Assembly (NCBI GenBank): GCA_008933735.1
Contig: WBUL01000014.1
Coordinates: 1-64,000 of the forward strand
Reading direction: 5' to 3'
Length of the DNA: 64,000 nt
DNA from: Anaerolineae bacterium
Lineage (GTDB): Bacteria; Chloroflexota; Anaerolineae; Aggregatilineales; J027
Positions 38,474 through 48,475 of the stretch are shown here, one piece after another. Below the pieces are notes generated by a model. The model ran no database searches. It was not told the origin of the DNA and saw only the letters and a list, made by a program, of their open reading frames with translations. How positions within the stretch are numbered: the first letter of the stretch is position 1; each line of letters opens with the position of its first letter. The translations under genes and the position numbers were made by a program.

Positions 38474-40915
38474 ATGTTAAAAACACGCACACGCAAAATC
38501 TGGGGAGATATTCTCTCACGCAAAGGACGGACTGCGCTCGTGTCGATGAGCATTTTCATCGGTGTACTGGGCGTAGTAACTCTGTTCTCGATGGGCGATA
38601 TCCTGGTGAGCCGCCTTGAACACGACATACAAAAAGACAAACTCTCGATGGTAAAAATGGGATTGACCACCAGCGAAAGCGAGGTTGTGCTTCCCAGCGG
38701 CGATGAGTTCCTGCAACTGGTGAGCGCACAGCCCGGTGTGGAAACAGCGGATGGACAGATCACCAGCCAGCTTTACTTCAAAGAACCCGGTTCAGATGAT
38801 TTTGACCAGGGTTCCTTGATCGCCTACTTCACACCGATGAACGAATTGCAGCTTGAACCACTGCAACTGGTTGAGGGTGACTATCCGGCAGCGGGTTCCA
38901 AACAGCTTACCGTCGAACGCCGGATGGCGGATACCTATGATCTGAAAGTGGGCGATGCGCTGGCGCTGCGTATGGTCAGCCAGGCGGGTGAGGGCATAGG
39001 TATCCCTGAGGAAACCTGGACGATTTCCGGCATCGTCTTCCAGCCCTACACTGTCGTTGACAATGTGAAAATGAGCAGCACGGTTTTCACGACCTTTGAA
39101 GATGCCCAGTATATATCGGGTGTCCAGGGTTTTACCAATCTCCAGATTCGCTACACCGATTATGAGACCGCGCAGGCAGAATCAAGTCATCTGACAAACG
39201 TCATCTCGACGGAAACCCCGTATATTCCCTATATCAGCTTTGTGTTTGATCCGGACGAAAATGAACAGATCAGCGAGGCTGCGAATATCAGCAGCGTACT
39301 GGGAATTCTCGGTATCGTAGCGCTGGTAGTATCCGGTTTCCTGGTGGTGAATGTGGTGAACTCGATTGTGATCGAGCAAAAACGGCAGATCGGGGTGATG
39401 AAATCACTGGGCGCGACTGGCTGGGACAATGTTGTAATCTATGCGGGAATCGCCCTGGGTTATGGGTTGTTGGGTGTCGTGCCCGGCGTACTGTTAGGGA
39501 TTCCAGCAGGATACTTCGCCGCAAAAGGCATGGCAGGCAACATGAACACGATTGTCGATAAATTCGACTTCTCAGCCACCTCCATCATGATGGGCGTCGT
39601 GATCGGTCTGGCAGTGCCTGTACTGGCAGCGCTGATTCCGGTGTTCAACGGGTCGCGGGTCAAAATTCTGGATGCTATGACCGACCTCGGTATCGACTCC
39701 AGCTATGGCAAAGGCTTTTTTGCCCGCCTGGTCGGACGCCTGCCGCTGCCTGTTACCATACGCCAGGGTTTGAGCAACGTTTCACAGAAAAAAGGACGGC
39801 TGGCGTTCACCATGATCACACTGGCGATTGCTGCGGGGGCCTTCATGGGAATATTTGCGCTGTTTTCCAGCGTTGACCGTGTCCTGGACAACACCTTCGA
39901 TACGTACAATGTAGAAATCCTTGTTCAGCCTGACCAGCAGCAGGACTTCGCAACTGTCCGTCGGTTGATTGAGGATCACATTGAGGGCATTCAATTCGTC
40001 CAGCCGCACAATGGCCTGCAAGTTGAAATCGAAGGCTACGAGTCCGCCGAAGGTGGTGCTGATTACGGTGTGAGCGTAGAGGGTTATGACCCTGACACGC
40101 CGCTGTCGCCCTTCCTCATTGACCTGAAGGACGGCGTGCAGCTTTCGGAAAGCAGCGACCCTAATGCCATCATCATTACATTGGGCATCGCGGACTCACT
40201 TGGAAAAGGTGTCGGGGATACCATGGTCATTACGGGCGCAGGCAGTAAGCGCGAAGTCACCATCGTCGGGGTCTCGACCTTCCCCTTTGACGGCACCTGG
40301 ATGCGCTGGGATACCGTCGCGGAATTTGCAGGGTATACCCTCAACGGTCAGCCTGCCGCACGCAATCTGCTCATCAAATTGGATGAGGATGATCCCACCG
40401 CCGCAGAAACCGCTGATGTGATTGAGGACATCAATGAACTGCTGCTGGCAAACGGAATCACCGCCACTTACAGCAACTTCCCGGAATTCATCGAACAAAT
40501 CACCACCCTGGTGCGCGGTTTTCAGATTATCTTCAATGTCACCGCCGGGTTAATTGCTCTGGTGGGTGCGCTGGGTCTGCTGACGGCCATTTCGATGAGT
40601 GTCTTCGAGCGTCAGAAGGAAATCGGTGTCATGCGCTCTATCGGTGCGGGTTCAATTTCTGTCGCGCTGCAATTTCTCACCGAAGGCTTGATTGTTGGCA
40701 TCCTGGCATGGGTGGTGGGTCTGCCTATCAGTTATGGCCTTAGCCAGTTAATCACCGCTGCGCTGGAACTGGGTGACGCCTTCAAACTCACTTATCCAGC
40801 ATCCGCGCCAATTGCGGGGGTGATCGGTATGCTGGCGATCACCGCGCTGGCAAGCCTGTATCCGTCAATTTCCGCTTCGCGCAAGACCGTTTCTGACATC
40901 TTACGGTATCAATAA
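38474..40915 (+). CDS. FtsX-like ABC permease (two FtsX domains)
   Basis: 815 aa ORF; VVNSIVIEQKRQIGVMKSLGA and SMSVFERQKEIGVMRSIGAG. Confidence 0.92.
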   Translation: MLKTRTRKIWGDILSRKGRTALVSMSIFIGVLGVVTLFSMGDILVSRLEHDIQKDKLSMVKMGLTTSESEVVLPSGDEFLQLVSAQPGVETADGQITSQLYFKEPGSDDFDQGSLIAYFTPMNELQLEPLQLVEGDYPAAGSKQLTVERRMADTYDLKVGDALALRMVSQAGEGIGIPEETWTISGIVFQPYTVVDNVKMSSTVFTTFEDAQYISGVQGFTNLQIRYTDYETAQAESSHLTNVISTETPYIPYISFVFDPDENEQISEAANISSVLGILGIVALVVSGFLVVNVVNSIVIEQKRQIGVMKSLGATGWDNVVIYAGIALGYGLLGVVPGVLLGIPAGYFAAKGMAGNMNTIVDKFDFSATSIMMGVVIGLAVPVLAALIPVFNGSRVKILDAMTDLGIDSSYGKGFFARLVGRLPLPVTIRQGLSNVSQKKGRLAFTMITLAIAAGAFMGIFALFSSVDRVLDNTFDTYNVEILVQPDQQQDFATVRRLIEDHIEGIQFVQPHNGLQVEIEGYESAEGGADYGVSVEGYDPDTPLSPFLIDLKDGVQLSESSDPNAIIITLGIADSLGKGVGDTMVITGAGSKREVTIVGVSTFPFDGTWMRWDTVAEFAGYTLNGQPAARNLLIKLDEDDPTAAETADVIEDINELLLANGITATYSNFPEFIEQITTLVRGFQIIFNVTAGLIALVGALGLLTAISMSVFERQKEIGVMRSIGAGSISVALQFLTEGLIVGILAWVVGLPISYGLSQLITAALELGDAFKLTYPASAPIAGVIGMLAITALASLYPSISASRKTVSDILRYQ

Positions 40916-40940
40916 ACGATGACCACAGGGGCGAGAGACC

Positions 40941-41633
40941 ATGAATCACAATGAAAACCAGGCGCTGATCAACCCGGAACAGGTTCGCAAGCTATATAAA
41001 ACGAAAGCCGGGACGCTGGAAGTCCTCAAAGGTGTGGATTTCCGCGTCGGGGAAGGCGAGTTTGTCGCCATCGTTGGCCCTTCGGGCAGTGGCAAAAGCA
41101 CACTCATCAATATGATTACCGGCATCGACCGTCCCACCGAAGGCGAGGTTCACGTCGCCAACTTTTTCCAGCTTCTGCCTACTCTGACCGTGCTGGAAAA
41201 CGTGATGATGCCGATGAACTACACGGGAACATATACGGGTAAGCGTAAACAGAGGGGCATGGAACTGCTCGAACGGGTGGATTTGCCGGATGTCGCGCAA
41301 AAATACCCCAGCCAGATTTCCGGTGGGCAGCAGCAGCGGGCCGCGATTGCGCGTGCGCTGGCGAATAATCCACGATTGATCGTGGGTGATGAACCGACCG
41401 GCAATCTGGATTCGTTATCAGCCGGGTTGGTCTTTGCGCTGTTTGAGGAGTTGGTTTCGCAGGGAACGACCATTGTCATGGTCACGCATGATCGTGACCT
41501 GGCAGGACAGGTACCGCATGTCGTCGAAGTGCGCGACGGGCGTATTTTAAGGGAAGTCGATTCGCGCCTGGTCGCCAGCAGTCAAGCACCGTTTTCAGGT
41601 TACAATAGGAGAGATCGGCATGAAGATCACTGA
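40941..41633 (+). CDS. ABC ATPase with internal deletion around the Q-loop
   Basis: Walker A GPSGSGKSTLINMI, ISGGQQQRAAIARALA, Walker B LIVGDEPTGNLD, but GEVHVANFFQLLPTL replaces the usual ~24 aa longer segment. Confidence 0.85.
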   Translation: MNHNENQALINPEQVRKLYKTKAGTLEVLKGVDFRVGEGEFVAIVGPSGSGKSTLINMITGIDRPTEGEVHVANFFQLLPTLTVLENVMMPMNYTGTYTGKRKQRGMELLERVDLPDVAQKYPSQISGGQQQRAAIARALANNPRLIVGDEPTGNLDSLSAGLVFALFEELVSQGTTIVMVTHDRDLAGQVPHVVEVRDGRILREVDSRLVASSQAPFSGYNRRDRHEDH

Positions 41634-41952
41634 AAGTACACAGGACAACATCAGGATTTTCAGACCCCAGGGGCGGGTAGACAGTGAGGGCGCTGTCGAT
41701 CTGGAAATCACCTTGCAGGAAGCGTTTGAAGCGGGCAGCCATCATATGATTCTGGATCTGTCACAGGTTACCTATATCAACAGTGCGGGGCTGCGAATCC
41801 TGGCAGCAAGACTGACCCAGAACCAGGGCAGCGGCGGTGATTTGCTTGTGGCGTCACCCTCCCAGAAAATCCGACGTGTTTTCCAGATCATCGGGTTTGA
41901 TCGCTTCTTTCGTCTGTTTGACAGCGTTGAATCAGCAGTGCAGGCGTTCTAA
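41620..41952 (+). CDS. STAS-domain anti-sigma factor antagonist-like protein
   Basis: HHMILDLSQVTYINSAGLRILAARL. Confidence 0.92.
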   Translation: MKITESTQDNIRIFRPQGRVDSEGAVDLEITLQEAFEAGSHHMILDLSQVTYINSAGLRILAARLTQNQGSGGDLLVASPSQKIRRVFQIIGFDRFFRLFDSVESAVQAF

Positions 41953-41953
41953 A

Positions 41954-42958
41954 GTGGATGTTCCCGGCAATATTCTCGCAATCGACGATAACCCTGCTAA
42001 CTTGCAGATGTTGGTGTCGATTCTGAACGAACGCGGGCATAAAGTCCGCGCCGTGACCAGCGGCCATATGGGGCTAATGGCGGCGCGGACAGCCCCGCCC
42101 GAATTGATTCTGATGGACATCAATATGCCAGATGTCAACGGCTACGAGGTCTGTCGCATTCTCAAGACCGATGAACAACTGCGCCAAATTCCCGTGATAT
42201 TTATCAGCGCCCTGGATGAAACCCTGGATAAAGTCGAGGCGTTTCATTCGGGTGGTATTGATTACATCACCAAGCCTTTTGATACTGAAGAAGTGATCGT
42301 TCGTGTAGAAAATCATCTGAATCTCTACCGCCTTTATCTCCAGTCGCAGGAGCTGGCAAAAATGGAAGAGCGCCAGCGCATCGCCCGTGATTTGCACGAT
42401 GCGGTCAACCAGACTCTTTTTTCTGCGAGCGTGATGGCGGAAACCCTTCTAATAACCTGCCCGGATGAATCCACCAGAAATGGACTGCGCCGCATTCACC
42501 AACTGACTCAGGGCGCATTGGCGGAGATGCGAACCCTGCTCATCGAGCTGCGTCCTGAAGCATTGGTGAAAACCGCACTGGGGGATTTGCTGCATCATTT
42601 GGCCGACATGATGACGGCCCGCTCAAAAGCCGACGTTCATGTGCAGATTGACCAGTCCATCTCGCTTGATCCTGATGTGAAGACGGTGTTTTATCGGGTC
42701 GCACAGGAGGCGCTGAACAACATCCTTAAACACGCCCGCGCCACCCGTGTTGGGATTGAATTGGGCGATCAAAACGGGGAAGTCGTGCTGCGGGTGTGGG
42801 ACAATGGCAGCGGCTTTAACCCCAATCAGTCTCTGTCAGATCACTTCGGCATCGGGATTATGGTCGAACGCGCCGGATTGATCGGTGCCTCGTTTACGAT
42901 CCACAGTGCAGAGAATCAGGGAACCGATGTGATATTGGCTTACAAAATAGAGGATTAA
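41954..42958 (+). CDS. Response regulator receiver fused to HisKA_3 histidine kinase
   Basis: GTG start; NILAIDDNPANLQMLVSIL ... PPELILMDINMPDVNGYEVCRIL, then IARDLHDAVNQTLFSASVMAETL, YRVAQEALNNILKHARAT. Confidence 0.9.
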   Translation: MDVPGNILAIDDNPANLQMLVSILNERGHKVRAVTSGHMGLMAARTAPPELILMDINMPDVNGYEVCRILKTDEQLRQIPVIFISALDETLDKVEAFHSGGIDYITKPFDTEEVIVRVENHLNLYRLYLQSQELAKMEERQRIARDLHDAVNQTLFSASVMAETLLITCPDESTRNGLRRIHQLTQGALAEMRTLLIELRPEALVKTALGDLLHHLADMMTARSKADVHVQIDQSISLDPDVKTVFYRVAQEALNNILKHARATRVGIELGDQNGEVVLRVWDNGSGFNPNQSLSDHFGIGIMVERAGLIGASFTIHSAENQGTDVILAYKIED

Positions 42959-42972
42959 AACAGGAGGCAAAC

Positions 42973-43611
42973 ATGGCGGTCATACGGGTGATGGTGGCAG
43001 ACGATCATGAGGTTGTGCGAGAAGGGATCAGCGGTTTTTTGAATGCAATTGATGACCTTGAACTGGTGGGTGAAGCACGTGATGGACAGGAAGCGGTCAG
43101 CCTGTGCGGGCAGGTGCAGCCGGATGTCATCCTGATGGATATTGTCATGCCGAACATGGATGGCATCGAAGCGACACAGCAGATAACGGAAAAGTATCCG
43201 CATGTCAAAGTCATCATTCTCACCAGCTTTAACGATGAAGATAACGTACAGCACGGTTTGCAGGCGGGGGCGATCAGCTACCTGCTCAAAAATGCTTCCA
43301 TCCATGAAATGTCCAGTGCCATTCGTGCGGCCTATGCTGGAAAGTCGGTGCTTGCCCCGGAAGCCGCCCAGACCCTGATCCGGTCCCGTATTCGCCCCGC
43401 GGAGCCGAATTACAACCTGAAGGAGCGCGAATTAGAGGTGCTGGCCTTGATGGTCAAGGGTTTAAATAATCCCCAGATTGCGGCCCGGCTTTACCTCAAC
43501 CGTTCGACGGTGAAATTTCACGTCAGCACCATTCTGTCCAAGCTGGGTGTTGAAAGTCGTACAGAGGCGGTAGCGCTGGCTGTCAAACATGGATTGGTTT
43601 CCGATGAGTAA
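42973..43611 (+). CDS. LuxR/NarL-family response regulator
   Basis: IRVMVADDHEVVREGISGFL; LKERELEVLALMVKGLNNPQIAARLYLNRSTVKFHVSTILSKLGV. Confidence 0.95.
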   Translation: MAVIRVMVADDHEVVREGISGFLNAIDDLELVGEARDGQEAVSLCGQVQPDVILMDIVMPNMDGIEATQQITEKYPHVKVIILTSFNDEDNVQHGLQAGAISYLLKNASIHEMSSAIRAAYAGKSVLAPEAAQTLIRSRIRPAEPNYNLKERELEVLALMVKGLNNPQIAARLYLNRSTVKFHVSTILSKLGVESRTEAVALAVKHGLVSDE

Positions 43612-43719
43612 AATACTGGCCACCTGGCCAGCCACCTGACGGGTGAAAATCGGGCAGCTTTCACTTAAAGTTATTGCATCATGCAGGGGGACGTTTCGGA
43701 AAGGTATTTCACCTGTTTC

Positions 43720-44100
43720 ATGACTGCTCCAATTGCCGACATCTTGATTGTCGATGACATGCCCAACAATCTGAAAATTCTGATGGCGATGCTTAAGGAA
43801 GCCGGGTACAAAGTGCGCTCGGTGTTGAGTGGTGAGATGGCACTGACTGCCGCCCGTACCGCCGCCCCGGATTTGATTCTGCTGGACATCAATATGCCCA
43901 TGATGAATGGCTACGAGGTTTGTGAAGCCTTAAAAGCCGATGCTGGTTTGCAGCATATTCCCGTCATTTTTATCACGGCCCTGGGAGAAGAGATGGACAA
44001 AAACCGCGTGGAGCAGGTGGGCGCGGTGGATTCTATTCTCAAACCATTTCGTCTCGAAGAGGTTCTGGAAAAAATCGAGTATTATTTAGGAATCACATAG
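43720..44100 (+). CDS. Stand-alone receiver-domain protein
   Basis: ADILIVDDMPNNLKILMAML ... PDLILLDINMPMMNGYEVCEAL. Confidence 0.92.
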   Translation: MTAPIADILIVDDMPNNLKILMAMLKEAGYKVRSVLSGEMALTAARTAAPDLILLDINMPMMNGYEVCEALKADAGLQHIPVIFITALGEEMDKNRVEQVGAVDSILKPFRLEEVLEKIEYYLGIT

Positions 44101-44121
44101 TCGTTTTCATGGCGGTAACAA

Positions 44122-46176
44122 ATGAATTTTCAATCCTTAAAACGTATTTTTCGCCCGGCAAATATTCCTCCCCCTGATTTTGACCCCCTTGAGATTGAAA
44201 GCGAATTAGAGCGCAAGAGAAATATCCTGAATGTGCTGTCCTCCGCACTGGTGGTGTTGGGAGTTGTAATCACGTATATTACCGTAGTCAATGGCTACCA
44301 AGACAACCACACGGTTGAATTTTTGCTTACCCAGACCCTGCCCCCGGTGAATTTATTCCTGGTTGGGCTGGTAACGTGGGGGGTGAACAGAAGCTACAGC
44401 GCAAAACTGGCTGGGTATGTTTTTACCATCGGATATGGGCTTACCGTTTATATCGATTGGATTATGGTGACCACAGTTGGGGAGGCCACTAATGCGCCTA
44501 CACCAGCCTTTTTGGGCGGATTGACGATCCTGCTGGCGGGTGTTCTCATCAGCGGACGCGCCGCTCTGGTGACGGCAGCTTTGCTGATGCTGGGTAAGGC
44601 GATTGTCGTGAGGTTGGGGTCAGACTTGTTTTTGGCTCCAGTGGTGTTCTGGTGTTTGATTGCGCTGGTGTCGTGGCAGTATGAAAAAACACTGCGTCAG
44701 ACCTTTGCCCGTCTGCGTGCCGCCCGCGATCATCTGGAAGACCTGGTGGCAGTTCGCACGCGCGAGCTTGAAAGAGCCAAAGAGGAAGCTGAAGCCGCCA
44801 ACGTTGCCAAAAGCGCATTTCTGGCAAACATGAGCCACGAACTGCGAACGCCAATGAATGCCATTCTGGGGTTTGCCCAACTGATGGAACGCAGCCCGGA
44901 TATATCGCCTGCCCAACAGGAAAATCTGGGGATTATCAGCCGCAGCGGGGAGCACCTGCTGCAACTCATCAATGACGTGCTGGAAATGTCCAAAATCGAA
45001 GCGGGGCGTACCACGCTGAATGTCTCCGGCTTTGACTTGTATCTTTTGCTGGACAGCCTGGAAGATATGTTGTATGCGCGGGCGGAAAGCAAGGGACTGT
45101 TATTGAGTATGGAATATGCTTTTGATGTGCCGCGTTACATTCGCACCGATGAGAGCAAGCTGCGGCAGGTTTTACTGAATTTGCTCAGCAATGCGATCAA
45201 ATTCACCGAAGAAGGCGGGGTCACCCTCAACATTGAATGTGATCCCCCCCTTGATCAGTCTTATCGCCTGCGGTTCAAGGTCGCGGATACCGGACATGGT
45301 GTAGCGCCTGCCGAAATGCACAAATTATTTGAAGCTTTTTCGCAGACGACCAGCGGCGAAACCTTGCAGGAAGGGACGGGGCTGGGGCTGGCTATCAGCC
45401 GCCAGTTTGTGCAGTTGATGGGTGGGACGATTCAGGTGGAGAGTGAGGTAGGCAAGGGTTCCATTTTCACTTTTGATGTCGTAGCGACGCTGGCGGATGA
45501 TCAGGATATGAATACCATCCAGTATGTCCGTTGCGTTACTGGACTGGCGCCGGGCCAACCTGCCTACCGCATCCTGATAGCTGAAGATAAATGGGAAAAT
45601 CGGACGCTGCTGCGGCGTTTGCTGGAACCCGTTGGTTTTGAACTGCGCGAAGCGAAGCATGGCAAAGAAGCGGTGGAAATCGCTGAAAAATGGCAGCCGC
45701 ATCTCATTTTCATGGATATGCGAATGCCTGTGATGGATGGGCATGAGGCCACCCGGAAAATCAAATCCACCTTAAAAGGGCAGGCGATAGCAATCATCGC
45801 CCTGACCGCCAGCGTCTTTGAACATGAGCGGATGTCGGTTCTGGAAGACGGCTGCGATGATTTTGTTCGCAAACCCTTTCGTGAAACCACCATTTTTGAA
45901 AAATTGGCCCAGCATCTTGGCGTGAAATTTATCTATGAAGAGAAGCAGAATCCATCCGCTGTCCGTACCCCATATGCAGTCACACTGGACAGCCTGAAAG
46001 CATCATCGCCAGACTGGATTTCGAGATTACACCACGCGGCGAGTATGGCAGACAGCGAAGAATCGCTGAGTATTATTGCGGAAATTCGTCAGAGTGATGG
46101 TGGTCTGGCCGCCAGCCTGCAAATGCTCGTCAACGAATTTCGCTTTGATAAGATTATCGCCCTCACCCATCCCTGA
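44122..46176 (+). CDS. Membrane hybrid histidine kinase with C-terminal receiver
   Basis: NMSHELRTPMNAILGFAQLM, GLGLAISRQFVQLMGG, receiver YRILIAEDKWENRTLLRRLL...LIFMDMRMPVMDGHEATRKI. Confidence 0.95.
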   Translation: MNFQSLKRIFRPANIPPPDFDPLEIESELERKRNILNVLSSALVVLGVVITYITVVNGYQDNHTVEFLLTQTLPPVNLFLVGLVTWGVNRSYSAKLAGYVFTIGYGLTVYIDWIMVTTVGEATNAPTPAFLGGLTILLAGVLISGRAALVTAALLMLGKAIVVRLGSDLFLAPVVFWCLIALVSWQYEKTLRQTFARLRAARDHLEDLVAVRTRELERAKEEAEAANVAKSAFLANMSHELRTPMNAILGFAQLMERSPDISPAQQENLGIISRSGEHLLQLINDVLEMSKIEAGRTTLNVSGFDLYLLLDSLEDMLYARAESKGLLLSMEYAFDVPRYIRTDESKLRQVLLNLLSNAIKFTEEGGVTLNIECDPPLDQSYRLRFKVADTGHGVAPAEMHKLFEAFSQTTSGETLQEGTGLGLAISRQFVQLMGGTIQVESEVGKGSIFTFDVVATLADDQDMNTIQYVRCVTGLAPGQPAYRILIAEDKWENRTLLRRLLEPVGFELREAKHGKEAVEIAEKWQPHLIFMDMRMPVMDGHEATRKIKSTLKGQAIAIIALTASVFEHERMSVLEDGCDDFVRKPFRETTIFEKLAQHLGVKFIYEEKQNPSAVRTPYAVTLDSLKASSPDWISRLHHAASMADSEESLSIIAEIRQSDGGLAASLQMLVNEFRFDKIIALTHP

Positions 46177-46214
46177 ATGGCCTGAGGAGAGGACCTGTTT
46201 TCAGGTAAATCGTG

Positions 46215-46242
46215 TGTCTGGGATAAAAGTAAATCCCAGACA
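46215..46242. other. Hairpin-forming inverted repeat after hybrid kinase gene
   Basis: TGTCTGGGA-TAAAAGTAAA-TCCCAGACA; no T-tract follows. Confidence 0.55.
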
Positions 46243-46609
46243 GCCAGTGCGCCGTTTGCCGAACACCGTGAAATCGCGCAAGCCTGCTGGAAACATGCTC
46301 CCATAACGGCGCGGCGTGCCAGCCGCAGGGCGAATCAGAGGCATTGAACAGCCTGACTGCTCAGAGCAATCATCCAACAGCAGGATCAACAGCTTAGCGA
46401 CAGGTTCGGGGGTGCGACTGCTCCTGCCAGTTACGGCGTGCATCTTCGTGCCCCGTGAGGCGAGCCGTGTTGGGCAAGAGTACCCACCGCCCGGCACAAC
46501 TGCGGTGAACAGCCAATCCCACGCTTGACCTGCTCCAGCAGCTTCACCATCATCCCTACTTGCCCTTCCTGCGGGCGGAACTCACCGACCTGGCGCATTT
46601 TGCTGACCG

Positions 46610-46722
46610 ACAGGCGGCTCGAACAGCAGGGTTCATTAAAGTGTTTTACAATCGCCAGCGGTTACATTCGTCGTTGGGCTACCGCAGCCCATTAGCATTT
46701 GAAACCGACCATTTATCCTGAA
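46610..46722 (+). mobile_element. IS3-family transposase C-terminal remnant
   Basis: ADRQAARTAGFIKVFYNRQRLHSSLGYRSPLAFETDHLS then TGA. Confidence 0.75.
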
Positions 46723-46770
46723 GTGTCTCTTATCCACCCTCCACCAAAACGGGTCAAGACCAGGCAAGCG

Positions 46771-48159
46771 CTAATCCAATCTATAGGCTTGTTTGGCGAG
46801 CCGATACGCCAGATCGACGACCATCTCATCGGCATCGCTCCGATCAATGATGTGGCGCTGCACCAGACCTGCTAACCAGTCCGCGCAGGCTTGCCGCCAC
46901 ATCTGATGGCGGGCAGGGATCGAAGGAAAGGCACGGGTATCATCGTTGAACCCGACGGTGTTATAGATGCCTGCTGTCTCCACCACCAGGTCGAAGAAGC
47001 GGCGCATTCCGTTGAGGCTGTCGAAGAACCACCAGGGTGGTCCCAACTTCAGGGCAGGGTAATGACCTGCCAGTGGGGCGAGTTCGCGGCTGTAGGTGCT
47101 TTCGTCGAGGCTGAACAAAATCAGGGTGAGGTCGGCATGGTTGCCCACTTGATCGAGCAAGGGTTTGAGGCTGCGCGTAAATTCCGCACTGACAGGAATA
47201 TCGGCCCCTTTATCGCGTCCAAACCATTCAAAAATGCGCGGATTATGATCGCGGTAAGCGCCAATATGAATCTGCATCACCAAGCCGTCCTCCAGGCTCA
47301 TGCGTGCAAATTCAATGAGCATATGCCCCGTAAAGCGTTGAGCGTCCTCCCTCGTGGCATTTCTCTGCAAAGCCCGCTGGAAGATGGCATCGGCTTCTGT
47401 CGCCGAAAGCCATTCGGTATAGGCAGTCAGGGCGGCATGGTCGGTGCTTGTTGCCCCCAAGGACTTGAAATATGCCCGGCGGTTCTGGAGAGCCCGCAAA
47501 TAGGTGGAAAAATCCCGAATGTCTGAGCCTGTGACTTCATTTAGCTGCTGAATACTCTCATGCCAGTCAGGGCGATCTATATTGACCACTACATCGGGAC
47601 GAAAGGTTGGGATAACCCGACCGCGCCATCCCGATTTTTGAATGGTTCGGTGATAGGACAGGGAATCGGTAGCGGCGTCAGTTGTCGCAAGGACTTCGAT
47701 GTTGAATTGTTCAAACAGTTGTCGTGGACGGATTTCCGCCAGTTTTGCTGCGATTTGGTCATAGATCGCAGTGGCATTCTGTCCGTTCAGTTTTTCGGAG
47801 ATGCCAAAAACATCGCGCAGTTCGTCCCTGATCCAAATACCGGTGGGCGTTCCCCGAAAGAGATAGAAATGCTCGGCAAAAATCTGCCAGATTTTGCGGT
47901 GATCCGTTTCCACTGTAGCACCGTCTCGGCGTGGGATGCCGAGTGATTCCAGCGGGATGCCTTGTGAAAAAAGCATCCGAAAAATGTAGTGATCGGGGAT
48001 GACCAGGAGATCAACCGGTGTCCCTAGCGGATAATCTGGTTCGGCGAACAGGCGCGGGTCAACGTGTCCATGTGGGCAAATCAGGGGGAGATGGGCAACT
48101 TGTTGATAGAGTTCTGTGGCTAGAGAAGCGGTTTCGGGTGAAAAGTAAGCTGGTGCCAT
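46771..48159 (-). CDS. uxaC: Glucuronate isomerase
   Basis: LPLICPHGHVDPRLFA, IWQIFAEHFYLFRGTPTGIWI, RHQMWRQACADWLAGLVQRHIID. Confidence 0.94.
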   Translation of the reverse strand: MAPAYFSPETASLATELYQQVAHLPLICPHGHVDPRLFAEPDYPLGTPVDLLVIPDHYIFRMLFSQGIPLESLGIPRRDGATVETDHRKIWQIFAEHFYLFRGTPTGIWIRDELRDVFGISEKLNGQNATAIYDQIAAKLAEIRPRQLFEQFNIEVLATTDAATDSLSYHRTIQKSGWRGRVIPTFRPDVVVNIDRPDWHESIQQLNEVTGSDIRDFSTYLRALQNRRAYFKSLGATSTDHAALTAYTEWLSATEADAIFQRALQRNATREDAQRFTGHMLIEFARMSLEDGLVMQIHIGAYRDHNPRIFEWFGRDKGADIPVSAEFTRSLKPLLDQVGNHADLTLILFSLDESTYSRELAPLAGHYPALKLGPPWWFFDSLNGMRRFFDLVVETAGIYNTVGFNDDTRAFPSIPARHQMWRQACADWLAGLVQRHIIDRSDADEMVVDLAYRLAKQAYRLD

Positions 48160-48475
48160 TCTTAGCGTTTTCGACTAAAGAAAAAAGTTCTTCTAGCGTG
48201 ACTATCGTAGCGTAATTCCATCGCCTGCACAATATTCGCTAGCGCCTCACTGTTTCGGCTGCTCATGTTTCATCATTCTCGTTTGTGGGACCTTTAAAAT
48301 TCGACCTTCGTAAGGGCGAATCACCCACCAGCTACCTCGGATGCCATCCGACTTATCCTGATCCCTTTGGCTGCGCCGGGGGCGGCAGGGTGCACGCGGA
48401 TGGGCGCGTCCTTCTTCAACACAACTACCAGCACTACCATTCCGGCTTTACTGCCTCTAAAGCTCATAACAGGCT

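Noticed and set aside
46201-46497. 98 aa minus-strand ORF after the hybrid kinase
   Set aside because: Overlaps a terminator-like hairpin, lacks a recognisable domain and lies in an IS scar; not supported as a gene.
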